A stretch of DNA of 8,676 nt, taken from the NCBI GenBank assembly GCA_011777135.1, contig JAABVY010000371.1, positions 18,475 through 27,150 on the forward strand, read 5' to 3'. Below the pieces are notes generated by a model that was not told the origin of the DNA, searched no databases, and saw nothing but the letters and a program-made list of their open reading frames with translations. Shown one piece after another: positions 1-5,004 of this stretch. Origin of the DNA: Candidatus Zixiibacteriota bacterium (GTDB lineage: Bacteria > Zixibacteria > MSB-5A5 > JAABVY01). A program made the position numbers and the translations under genes. Each line of letters begins with the position of its first letter. Within the stretch, counting starts at the first letter, position 1.

Positions 1-1
1 T

Positions 2-46
2 AACATTCTCTTCCCGGCCGCGAAAAAGAAGGAACGCAAGACCTGA
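2..46 (+). CDS. possible C-terminal tail of an upstream gene (partial)
   Basis: The frame starting at base 2 is open from the window edge to a TGA at 44-46 and reads NILFPAAKKKERKT. A lysine-rich tail with G/C-biased third positions is plausible for a protein end, and a hairpin starts two bases after the stop. A second frame (from base 3) is also open to a TGA at 66-68, and 14 codons are too few for a coding test. No function can be assigned. This entry is tentative. Confidence 0.25.
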   Translation, partial: NILFPAAKKKERKT

Positions 47-47
47 T

Positions 48-69
48 TTCAGGCACTTTAGTGTCTGAA
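48..69 (+). other. small stem-loop after the possible upstream stop
   Basis: TTCAGGCAC (48-56) and GTGTCTGAA (61-69) pair over nine positions, including one G-U wobble, around the loop TTTA (57-60). It would suit the 3' end of an upstream transcript. No T-tract follows, so it is not a convincing intrinsic terminator; it may only be a 3'-stabilising structure. Confidence 0.3.
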
Positions 70-152
70 TGCTGTTATAATTAGCAGCAGCACAAGTTGT
101 ATCTACCTGATTGCTTAAAAAAATATAGGCAGAAATTTAATAAAAAATAGAG

Positions 153-180
153 TTGCATCGCATAAAATAAAGCGTATATT
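153..180 (+). promoter_or_regulatory. candidate promoter for the ERCC4-HhH gene
   Basis: In the AT-rich leader, TTGCAT (153-158) and TATATT (175-180) are 16 bp apart. The -10 box matches the sigma-70 consensus at 5 of 6 positions, the -35 box at only 3 of 6. Transcription would start near 187 and leave a leader of about 70 nt. A second weak pair lies just downstream (TTGCGA 181-186, CATAAT 202-207, 15-bp spacing). The AT richness makes chance matches likely. Apart from these, the hairpin and a possible gene end, I see nothing else in 1-258. Confidence 0.3.
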
Positions 181-245
181 TTGCGATTCTCTTAAGATTC
201 TCATAATTCTAAACTAAAGCCCAAAAGGCATAATGTACCAGTTAC

Positions 246-251
246 AAGGAG
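246..251 (+). promoter_or_regulatory. ribosome binding site that fixes a TTG start
   Basis: AAGGAG lies 7 nt before the TTG at 259. It is the only strong Shine-Dalgarno match near the start of the ERCC4 frame and supports initiation at this non-ATG codon rather than at the internal ATG eight codons in. Confidence 0.7.
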
Positions 252-258
252 ACTTGGA

Positions 259-912
259 TTGTTTGATTCAAATCTATCGATGATAGTATCCAACCGGCAG
301 AAAGGCAGAACGGTCACTACTGAGCTGGAGAATCTGGGCATAGTACTTCGTTATGCTAACCTGAAATCGGGAGACTTTCTGATTTCCGACAAGATTGCGG
401 TGGAAATTATGACCGCAGATGAATTCATCGAGTCCATCAACAACAAGATGTTGTTCAGGAAGCTGATCGATTTCAAGCGTGATTTTCCCGAGGCGGTTTT
501 CATCTTGCAGGGATTCATTTCCTTGAACGGCAAGATGAATTCGCCTAAGATCAGGAGCGCAATCTCCTACATCACGATTCTCAACCGCATGCCGATCATC
601 ATGACAACTGATGGCAAGGACTCGGCGCAATATCTCAACCTGCTCGTGCGCCAGGCTCAACATGGCCTGACATTTGAGCACGAGGGCGATAAAAAGAAGG
701 AAAGATATGCGTCACTCAAGGAGGCACAGCTTGCGGTGTTATCGTCATTGCCGGAGGTTGGCGCGGCTACGGCTGAAGCCCTGCTGGTCCATTTCGGATC
801 ACTAGCAAAAGTATTTAAGGCGTCCTCCTCTGACCTGATGAAAGTCGGGGGGATCGGCAAGAAGAAAGCAGAGAGGATTCTAAAGGTATTTGAAGCAAAG
901 TACCGTAAGTAA
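259..912 (+). CDS. ERCC4 (XPF/Hef-like) domain plus helix-hairpin-helix protein, probably catalytically degenerate
   Basis: A 217-residue protein with two modules. Residues about 8-135 follow the ERCC4 nuclease fold of archaeal Hef and eukaryotic XPF, with the succession VSNRQ, SGDF, VEIMTADEF, SPKIRSAISYI and MPIIMTTDGKDSAQYL. Residues about 160-215 form a tandem helix-hairpin-helix domain (LPEVGAATAEAL and KVGGIGKKKAERI), which in this family binds branched or single-stranded DNA. In active members the domain carries DxRE and GDx(n)ERKxxxD. Here D and E of the first motif are S11 and Q14. G38, D39 and E49 remain, but R and K are I50 and M51 and the last D is E55. The DNA codons confirm these residues. 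The likely role is structure-specific DNA binding without cutting, like the inactive halves of XPF-ERCC1, MUS81-EME1 and FANCM-FAAP24; that is inference. The start is a TTG with a good ribosome binding site. The gene is monocistronic and faces the next operon. Family assignment is secure, activity is not. Confidence 0.9.
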   Translation: MFDSNLSMIVSNRQKGRTVTTELENLGIVLRYANLKSGDFLISDKIAVEIMTADEFIESINNKMLFRKLIDFKRDFPEAVFILQGFISLNGKMNSPKIRSAISYITILNRMPIIMTTDGKDSAQYLNLLVRQAQHGLTFEHEGDKKKERYASLKEAQLAVLSSLPEVGAATAEALLVHFGSLAKVFKASSSDLMKVGGIGKKKAERILKVFEAKYRK

Positions 913-950
913 AATCGAGAGACTTTGCTTCAAGCCTTACAGCTTGGACT

Positions 951-987
951 AATTGACTGCGTTCTTTTCCAAAAAGAGTGATCAATT
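951..987. repeat. two-tier inverted repeat at the convergent gene junction
   Basis: AATTGA (951-956) pairs with TCAATT (982-987). Inside it TCTTTT (963-968) pairs with AAAAGA (972-977) around the loop CCA, with unpaired bases between the tiers. It lies between the 3' ends of two convergent genes, so it could act as a transcript end for either. The stems are A/T-rich and no clean T-tract follows. A second small stem, CAAGC (931-935) with GCTTG (942-946), lies just upstream, and GGTTC (1000-1004) with GAACC (1020-1024) just downstream. A terminator role is plausible but weakly supported. Confidence 0.35.
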
Positions 988-1038
988 ACAAAACCAAGGG
1001 GTTCTGGTTTCTGAATCGGGAACCGTGGATGCGTTTAA

Positions 1039-2151
1039 CTAATCCTGCCAATCCGTAATAAAGATATTGGTCTCCCCGGGCTCAGATTGATTCCTGTTAG
1101 AGGCAAACACCAGTTTCTTTCCATCATGCGAAAACATTGGAAAGCCATCAAAATCCGGTTCAAAGGTGATCTGTTTTAAACCTGTGCCGTCGACATTGAT
1201 CATAAACAAATCGAAGTTCATATCGCCGGTGTGATGATTTGAGGCAAATATTATACGCTTGCCATCAGGATGGAAATAGGGACAGAAGTTGGCCCCACCC
1301 AGGTTTGTAACTTGCCTGCGCTCGCTCCCATCAGAACGTATGATAAATATTTCCAGGTCTCCCGGACGAATCCGGTTTTTCGAAAGATTGTATTGATAAT
1401 CGGCTATCTCTGCCGAGTCTGCGGGATGATGCGCGCGATATACCAGCCATTCGCCATCGAGTGAGAAAAAAGCCCCGCCATCGTAACCCAGTTCGCGGGT
1501 AATCCTTTTCACATCACTGCCATCAGGCTTCATTGTATATATATCCAGATCGCCATCGCGGAGTGATGTAAATACCAATTTACTGCCATCAGGAGAATAG
1601 ACCGCCTCGGCGTCATAGTATGGATTATCTGTAAGGCGTTCAATATTTGAACCATCAGGATCGGCTCGAAAAATATCATAACCGGGATAAAGCGACCAGA
1701 CATAGCCGCGCGACATATCCGGCGGCGGCGGACATGTCGAATCAGCCAGATGCGTGGAAGCATATACGATCTTTTCACCATCCGGAGCGATAAATGCACA
1801 GGTGGTCCGGCCCTTGCCTGTCGATACAAGCCTGATGTCGGAACCATCCGAGTTCATCATATAGATCTGATCGCATTCAAAGCTGTCGCGGGTTGATTGA
1901 AAGATCAGCTGGTCGGCGTCATACGAAAAATATGCTTCCGCGTTCTCCCCGCCGAATGTCAGCTGCTTGATGTTAGCCAGATATTGCTCCTCGCCCGGAT
2001 TCAATAAGCTCTCAGCGGGAGCTTCAGCCGATTGCGGTTCTTTCTGCCCGGACTCCTCTCCTCCGCAGGCAAGAGAAATCAAAATCGGGGCAGATGCAAT
2101 CGATCCCATAATTAAGATTCTTCTCAAATTGGTGATGATGCTTTTATACAT
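1039..2151 (-). CDS. TolB-like six-bladed beta-propeller (PD40) lipoprotein
   Basis: From the ATG at 2151 the protein has 370 residues. It opens with a basic-hydrophobic signal (MYKSIITNLRRILIM, then ASAPILISLAC) and a probable lipidated cysteine at residue 29, followed by a polar Glu/Ser/Ala-rich linker. After residue about 58, six PD40 repeats follow, each with an (S/P)xDGxxLVF(A/T)S-type strand pair and a DGS...R(I/L)T turn: FSYDADQLIFQS, IAPDGEKIVYAS, YSPDGSKLVFTS, FSLDGEWLVYRA, FHPDGKRIIFAS and FSHDGKKLVFAS. That makes a complete six-bladed propeller, as in the C-terminal half of TolB, but without TolB's N-terminal domain, so it is a relative and not tolB itself. It probably sits in the envelope as a protein- or glycan-binding surface; the ligand is unknown. 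The 2151 start has GAGG six bases upstream. A TTG at 2169 is the alternative. It overlaps the end of the OsmC-like gene by 8 nt, implying coupled translation. Confidence 0.88.
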   Translation of the reverse strand: MYKSIITNLRRILIMGSIASAPILISLACGGEESGQKEPQSAEAPAESLLNPGEEQYLANIKQLTFGGENAEAYFSYDADQLIFQSTRDSFECDQIYMMNSDGSDIRLVSTGKGRTTCAFIAPDGEKIVYASTHLADSTCPPPPDMSRGYVWSLYPGYDIFRADPDGSNIERLTDNPYYDAEAVYSPDGSKLVFTSLRDGDLDIYTMKPDGSDVKRITRELGYDGGAFFSLDGEWLVYRAHHPADSAEIADYQYNLSKNRIRPGDLEIFIIRSDGSERRQVTNLGGANFCPYFHPDGKRIIFASNHHTGDMNFDLFMINVDGTGLKQITFEPDFDGFPMFSHDGKKLVFASNRNQSEPGETNIFITDWQD

Positions 2152-2575
2152 AGGACACCTCATCCTCAATAACCACTCCGGTTTTTAATGTTTTCGAGAC
2201 AGGACATTTTCCTGGAATAGAGAGCAGCTTACGCCTTCCCTCATCGCTGAATTTACCGCTGATCTCAACTTCCCACTTTATATGTTCAATGTGACTCCTT
2301 GGGTCACCCTCCTCACAAGCTTTGCAATCCTTAATATGTATACGGATATAAGACAGGGTAACCTCGCATGCAGTCAAATAGAGCTTCTTGCGTTCAGCAT
2401 ACCACCTGATTGCCATAGCAGTACAGGCAGCCAGCGATGCGAGAAGCAGATCGTAAGGGTTAGGACCTATATTATCTCCGCCCGCCTCCTCTGGTTCGTC
2501 AGCGGTCAGATCATGCTCCTCCATATGTATCTCAGTCGTATACTTTTCACCCAATGAAGCAGTCACGATTTTCAT
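2144..2575 (-). CDS. OsmC/Ohr-family protein
   Basis: A 143-residue protein from the ATG at 2575, the usual size for OsmC-like proteins. The conserved helix GPNPYDLLLASLAACTAMAIRWYAE carries Cys51, and GKCPVSKTL carries Cys124. This pair corresponds to the peroxidatic and resolving cysteines with which OsmC/Ohr enzymes reduce organic hydroperoxides, using dithiol donors. A third cysteine pair, DCKACE (Cys84, Cys87), belongs to a subgroup of OsmC-like proteins whose substrate is less clear. It is expected to be a cytosolic homodimer. The frame is open further upstream to 2620, but GGGAGG six bases before 2575 and family alignment favour the shorter start. It follows the DUF302 gene after 31 nt. 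The fold and cysteines are clear; peroxidase activity is inferred from the family. Confidence 0.9.
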   Translation of the reverse strand: MKIVTASLGEKYTTEIHMEEHDLTADEPEEAGGDNIGPNPYDLLLASLAACTAMAIRWYAERKKLYLTACEVTLSYIRIHIKDCKACEEGDPRSHIEHIKWEVEISGKFSDEGRRKLLSIPGKCPVSKTLKTGVVIEDEVSYV

Positions 2576-2581
2576 TCGATT

Positions 2582-2587
2582 CCTCCC
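2582..2587 (-). promoter_or_regulatory. ribosome binding site that fixes the OsmC-like start
   Basis: On the minus strand GGGAGG lies 6 nt before the ATG at 2575. It decides between this start and upstream in-frame starts that would run into the preceding gene. Confidence 0.7.
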
Positions 2588-2606
2588 AATTGATTCGAAA
2601 ATATAA

Positions 2607-2993
2607 TTACAAGTTATCAATCACTCTCTGGAGTCTCTCGCGCACCTGATCGGCAATATCAGCCAGGGACTTATTTTGAACTGCGGCCATCGATTCCTTG
2701 GGATCTACAGCCGAGACTTCGACCTTACCCTCGGAATTGACCTGGACTATTACATTGCAGGGCAGCATGGTCCCGATCTTATCCTCTTTCAGGAGCGCCT
2801 GATGGGCAAACTCCGGGTTACAGGCTCCCAGAATCCTGTAATCACGGAAATCGGTATTGAGCTTTTGTTTCAGAGTATCCTTGACGTCAATCTCGGTCAA
2901 AACACCGAAACCCTCTGTTTTCAATGCATCGGTGGCTCTTTGAATGGCCTCATCGAATGAATAATCGACTGTTTTGCTAATATGATATGGCAT
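2607..2993 (-). CDS. DUF302 family protein
   Basis: A 128-residue protein from the ATG at 2993, made of one DUF302 domain. Visible family marks are the N-terminal strand and helix (YSFDEAIQRATDALKTEGFGVLTEID), YRILGACNPEFAHQAL around residues 52-67, and the strand MLPCNVIVQV around residues 76-85. Cys58 and Cys79 sit in these two motifs. No signal peptide or membrane segment is seen, so it should be cytosolic. The biochemical function of DUF302 is not established; members are often found near sulfur- or redox-related genes. Here it heads an operon with an OsmC-like protein, which fits a thiol or stress role, by inference. The frame extends upstream to 3038, but AAGGAG seven bases before 2993 and the start of family similarity (MPYHISKTVDY) favour 2993. 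Confidence 0.88.
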   Translation of the reverse strand: MPYHISKTVDYSFDEAIQRATDALKTEGFGVLTEIDVKDTLKQKLNTDFRDYRILGACNPEFAHQALLKEDKIGTMLPCNVIVQVNSEGKVEVSAVDPKESMAAVQNKSLADIADQVRERLQRVIDNL

Positions 2994-3023
2994 CGCAACT
3001 CTCCTTCCCTTTTTTCGGATAAT

Positions 3024-3053
3024 AATGTATTTATGCAATTTTGAGAATCACAA
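3024..3053 (-). promoter_or_regulatory. candidate proximal promoter of the DUF302-OsmC-TolB-like operon
   Basis: Read on the minus strand, TTGTGA (3053-3048) and TACATT (3029-3024) are 18 bp apart, each with 4 of 6 consensus matches. Transcription would start about 24 nt before the DUF302 start codon. The region is strongly AT-rich, so the match is suggestive only. Confidence 0.3.
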
Positions 3054-3079
3054 ATTTTTATTTACTTTGCATAATAAAG

Positions 3080-3107
3080 TTACTATACAGTTATTCATTC
3101 GTATAAT
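3080..3107 (+). promoter_or_regulatory. candidate promoter of the phosphodiester-glycosidase-like/methyltransferase pair
   Basis: TATAAT (3102-3107) is a perfect -10 hexamer with TTACTA (3080-3085, 3 of 6) 16 bp upstream. The start of transcription would be near 3114, about 28 nt before the ATG at 3142. This is the best sigma-70-like site in the divergent region. Confidence 0.45.
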
Positions 3108-3131
3108 GGGCAACAGATAAAAAAAGTTCAA
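3103..3131 (-). promoter_or_regulatory. candidate distal promoter of the minus-strand operon
   Basis: On the minus strand TTGAAC (3131-3126) and CATTAT (3108-3103) are 17 bp apart, with 4 of 6 matches each. The -10 box overlaps the plus-strand TATAAT at 3102-3107, so the two directions would compete for the same DNA. The transcript would have a leader of about 100 nt. Confidence 0.3.
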
Positions 3132-3141
3132 TCGGAATGCT

Positions 3142-3972
3142 ATGATTTTAAAAATGATTGCGGCAATTTTTCTCATTCTGAGCTTTTCGGAGGCTGCGGC
3201 AGCCGAGCCAGAAATCCAAATTATAGATTCATCGACCGGGCTTACAATGTATAAGTATGGAATCACGAGTCCCCGGGATTCATCAAAAAATGATCTGTAT
3301 GTCCTGAAGATTGACCCGGACAGATATGAGTTCCGATTTCTTGCAGCCGTCGAGCTCGATTCTGTTTCACGAACAGCCTCCCGATGGTGTTCTGAATTCG
3401 GCTATGAACTCTGTTTTAATGCCGGCATGTACGCAGCTGATAACCTGACTCCCCTAGGATACTCTAAAAATAACGGCCGTATACTGAATCCACGGATTAA
3501 TTATCACAAGGCGGTATTGGCTTTCAATCCTGCAGATGACGGCCTTGCCCCGCTCAGGATCATAAATAGAGGCTGTGAGGAGCTTGATTCTTTTGAGAAC
3601 AAATATAATAGCATGGTTCAAAGTGTGCGCATGTTAGGCTGTGCGGGCGGCAATGTCTGGAATCAGTCTGAAGAGAAGCACAGTATTCTGGCCATGGCTA
3701 CTGACAATTCTGGTATGGTATTCCTTTTATTTTCACAGGCCCCGATTTCTGGTTACGACTTCATCAATAATATTAAAGCCTTGAAACTGGGAATCCAGCA
3801 GATGATTTATCTTGAGGGAGGCGTTCCCGCCAGTCTATATATTAAAACCAATAACTACAGCTTCGATATTTCCGGTGTGGCGGTGGAATTATGGCCGCTC
3901 AGGATCTCCGGCTCCGGATTTGCAAAACTTCCCAATATTATCGCGGTCAGAAAAAAGGGCGACAGGAGATAG
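3142..3972 (+). CDS. secreted phosphodiester glycosidase-like (NAGPA/DUF2233) protein
   Basis: A 276-residue protein with an N-terminal signal peptide (hydrophobic residues 2-14, then SEAAAA|EPE, likely cleaved after Ala21), so it should be exported to the periplasm or outside. The rest matches the NAGPA/DUF2233 fold: FNAGMYAADNLTPLGYSKNNG (residues 92-112), MVQSVRML (158-165), a strand-helix segment with FLLFSQAPISGYDF, and MIYLEGGVPASLYI (221-234). In the family these motifs line the active site; members include the human enzyme that uncovers mannose-6-phosphate and bacterial wall- or polysaccharide-related proteins. The last motif reads LEGG where LDGG is most usual. The substrate here is unknown. 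The Shine-Dalgarno is weak (GGA at 3134-3136). The stop lies 4 nt before the methyltransferase start, so the two are cotranscribed. Confidence 0.82.
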   Translation: MILKMIAAIFLILSFSEAAAAEPEIQIIDSSTGLTMYKYGITSPRDSSKNDLYVLKIDPDRYEFRFLAAVELDSVSRTASRWCSEFGYELCFNAGMYAADNLTPLGYSKNNGRILNPRINYHKAVLAFNPADDGLAPLRIINRGCEELDSFENKYNSMVQSVRMLGCAGGNVWNQSEEKHSILAMATDNSGMVFLLFSQAPISGYDFINNIKALKLGIQQMIYLEGGVPASLYIKTNNYSFDISGVAVELWPLRISGSGFAKLPNIIAVRKKGDRR

Positions 3973-3976
3973 AACG

Positions 3977-4726
3977 ATGTTTTACGATGAAATTTCTGAG
4001 TATTATGACCAGATGATCCCGCTCGAAAAGCGAATTGACAATTTGAAAAAGCAGCTTTCTCCTTTTATCAAAAAATATGATATAAAAACCGCTTTGGATG
4101 TCGGATCCGCGACGGGAGCTACCTGCATCGCGCTTACTGAACTCGGAGTCGATCCTGTAGGAATTGAACTCTCCTCAAGAATGGTCAAAATAGCAAAAGA
4201 GCATGCCCGTCAGGCAGGAATGAAAATTAAATTTCTGAAAGCTGATATGCTGGATGATCGACCCGATTTCAAGAGCCACTTCAATGCAATATTCGTTCTT
4301 GCAAACACCATCTCTCATCTTCTGGACAAGAAGTCTCTCGATCGAGCAATTGCGAATTTCAGGAAGTGGCTCAGCCCCGGCGGGTCTCTTGTAATACAGC
4401 TGCTCAATTACCACAGGATTCTCCGCGACCGCCAAAGGATTGTAAAGATTTACAATAATTTAGACAGAATATTCATCCGCTTCTATGATTTTGGAAATGA
4501 TCTCATCAATTTCAACCTGCTTACGGTCGAAAACCAGCCCGGTGTCTGTGATTATACCATGAGCTCGGTGCCCTTGCGCGGCTGGAAAGCGAATGAGATC
4601 ACTGATGTGCTGAAGAAAAAAGGCTATACTTCAATAAGAAAGTATGGAAATATCAAGGGGGTTAAATTTGATAGAGTCATTTCGAATGATCTGGTCATCC
4701 TTGCACGAAAAAAAGATAGTCACTGA
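3977..4726 (+). CDS. class I SAM-dependent methyltransferase
   Basis: A 249-residue Rossmann-fold methyltransferase. Motif I is ALDVGSATG (residues 39-47), the acidic residue that binds the SAM ribose is Glu64 in VGIELS, and the adenine-contact acid is Asp90 in LKADML. NAIFVLANTISHL (103-115) and the WLSPGG turn (131-136) complete the standard topology. The C-terminal region (about 145-240) is a beta-rich cap, which suggests a small-molecule substrate, but nothing identifies it. No membrane segment is seen. The ATG at 3977 has AGGAG 8 nt upstream and starts at a typical family N-terminus (MFYDEISEYYDQM); the frame is open upstream to 3812 but that part overlaps the previous gene. A weak terminator follows at 4819-4835. 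Confidence 0.88.
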   Translation: MFYDEISEYYDQMIPLEKRIDNLKKQLSPFIKKYDIKTALDVGSATGATCIALTELGVDPVGIELSSRMVKIAKEHARQAGMKIKFLKADMLDDRPDFKSHFNAIFVLANTISHLLDKKSLDRAIANFRKWLSPGGSLVIQLLNYHRILRDRQRIVKIYNNLDRIFIRFYDFGNDLINFNLLTVENQPGVCDYTMSSVPLRGWKANEITDVLKKKGYTSIRKYGNIKGVKFDRVISNDLVILARKKDSH

Positions 4727-4818
4727 AGACTTCTTGAGCTGACATGCAGGCCTTTAAACTTGTTTTCCCGCCCTCCAATTTAAATTACATAATAGGGACA
4801 TTTCAATCCTCCATGTAG

Positions 4819-4835
4819 AAGCGCCGCTTTTTTTT
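4819..4835 (+). terminator. weak intrinsic terminator after the methyltransferase gene
   Basis: AAGC (4819-4822) and GCTT (4826-4829) form a short stem around GCC, followed by an unbroken run of eight T (4828-4835). The T-tract is good, but the stem is only 4 bp, slightly longer if G-U pairs are allowed. It lies about 90 nt after the methyltransferase stop and before the nuo promoter region, where a terminator is expected. Confidence 0.45.
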
Positions 4836-4906
4836 AAATATATTTTTGCAACTTTCGTATTACTCAAGAGATGGAATTTCAGAAGGAAATTTATTCCAGA
4901 ATTCGC

Positions 4907-4937
4907 TTGACAAAATTCGCGAAAAGACTTTTATGTA
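4907..4937 (+). promoter_or_regulatory. candidate promoter of the nuo operon, -35 flanked by a direct repeat
   Basis: TTGACA (4907-4912) is a perfect -35 hexamer. The -10 is not clear: TTTATG (4930-4935, 17-bp spacing) and TATGTA (4932-4937, 19-bp spacing) each match 3 of 6, and TGTAAT (4934-4939) matches 5 of 6 but at 21 bp. The -35 box lies between two copies of AATTCGC (4900-4906 and 4914-4920), and the second copy overlaps the palindrome TTCGCGAA (4916-4923). Together these look like a regulator site. Just upstream, AATTTC (4875-4880) and GAAATT (4886-4891) form another inverted repeat. The transcript would start near 4943. Confidence 0.45.
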
Positions 4938-4960
4938 ATACTTATTTTTGTGAAGAACAT

Positions 4961-4993
4961 CACAAAGCTCTGATGGCAGAACAGCGCTTTGTG
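4961..4993 (+). promoter_or_regulatory. stem-loop in the nuoA leader next to its ribosome binding site
   Basis: CACAAAGC (4961-4968) pairs perfectly with GCTTTGTG (4986-4993). Inside it TCTG (4969-4972) pairs with CAGA (4977-4980) around ATGG, leaving ACAGC bulged. The final G of the stem is the first base of the GAGGAGGT ribosome binding site of nuoA, so folding could limit or expose ribosome entry. It could instead be a DNA operator. The pairing is seen directly; the regulatory role is inference. Confidence 0.5.
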
Positions 4994-5000
4994 AGGAGGT
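4993..5000 (+). promoter_or_regulatory. ribosome binding site that fixes the TTG start of nuoA
   Basis: GAGGAGGT ends 4 nt before the TTG at 5005. It is the strongest Shine-Dalgarno match in the window, and there is no suitable in-frame ATG near the conserved NuoA N-terminus. Confidence 0.75.
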
Positions 5001-5004
5001 CCCT

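Noticed and set aside
274..681. Open frame of 135 codons on the minus strand inside the ERCC4 gene
   Set aside because: It is antisense to a gene with clear family similarity, has no recognisable domain, and would need its own promoter inside that gene. It is best explained as a shadow frame.
1530..1847. Minus-strand frame of 105 codons within the propeller gene
   Set aside because: It overlaps the propeller repeats in a different frame. The PD40 repeats account for the coding signal here.
1039..2151. Naming the propeller gene tolB
   Set aside because: The TolB N-terminal domain is absent, a lipoprotein-type signal is present, and no tolQ, tolR, tolA or pal lies nearby. Only the propeller is shared.
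3812..3976. Upstream extension of the methyltransferase frame
   Set aside because: The 55 extra codons lie inside the previous gene and do not resemble methyltransferases. The ATG at 3977 has a good ribosome binding site and a typical family N-terminus.
4777..4786. Ten-base palindrome AATTTAAATT
   Set aside because: In an AT-rich spacer a palindrome of this kind is expected by chance, and it has no clear position relative to a promoter.
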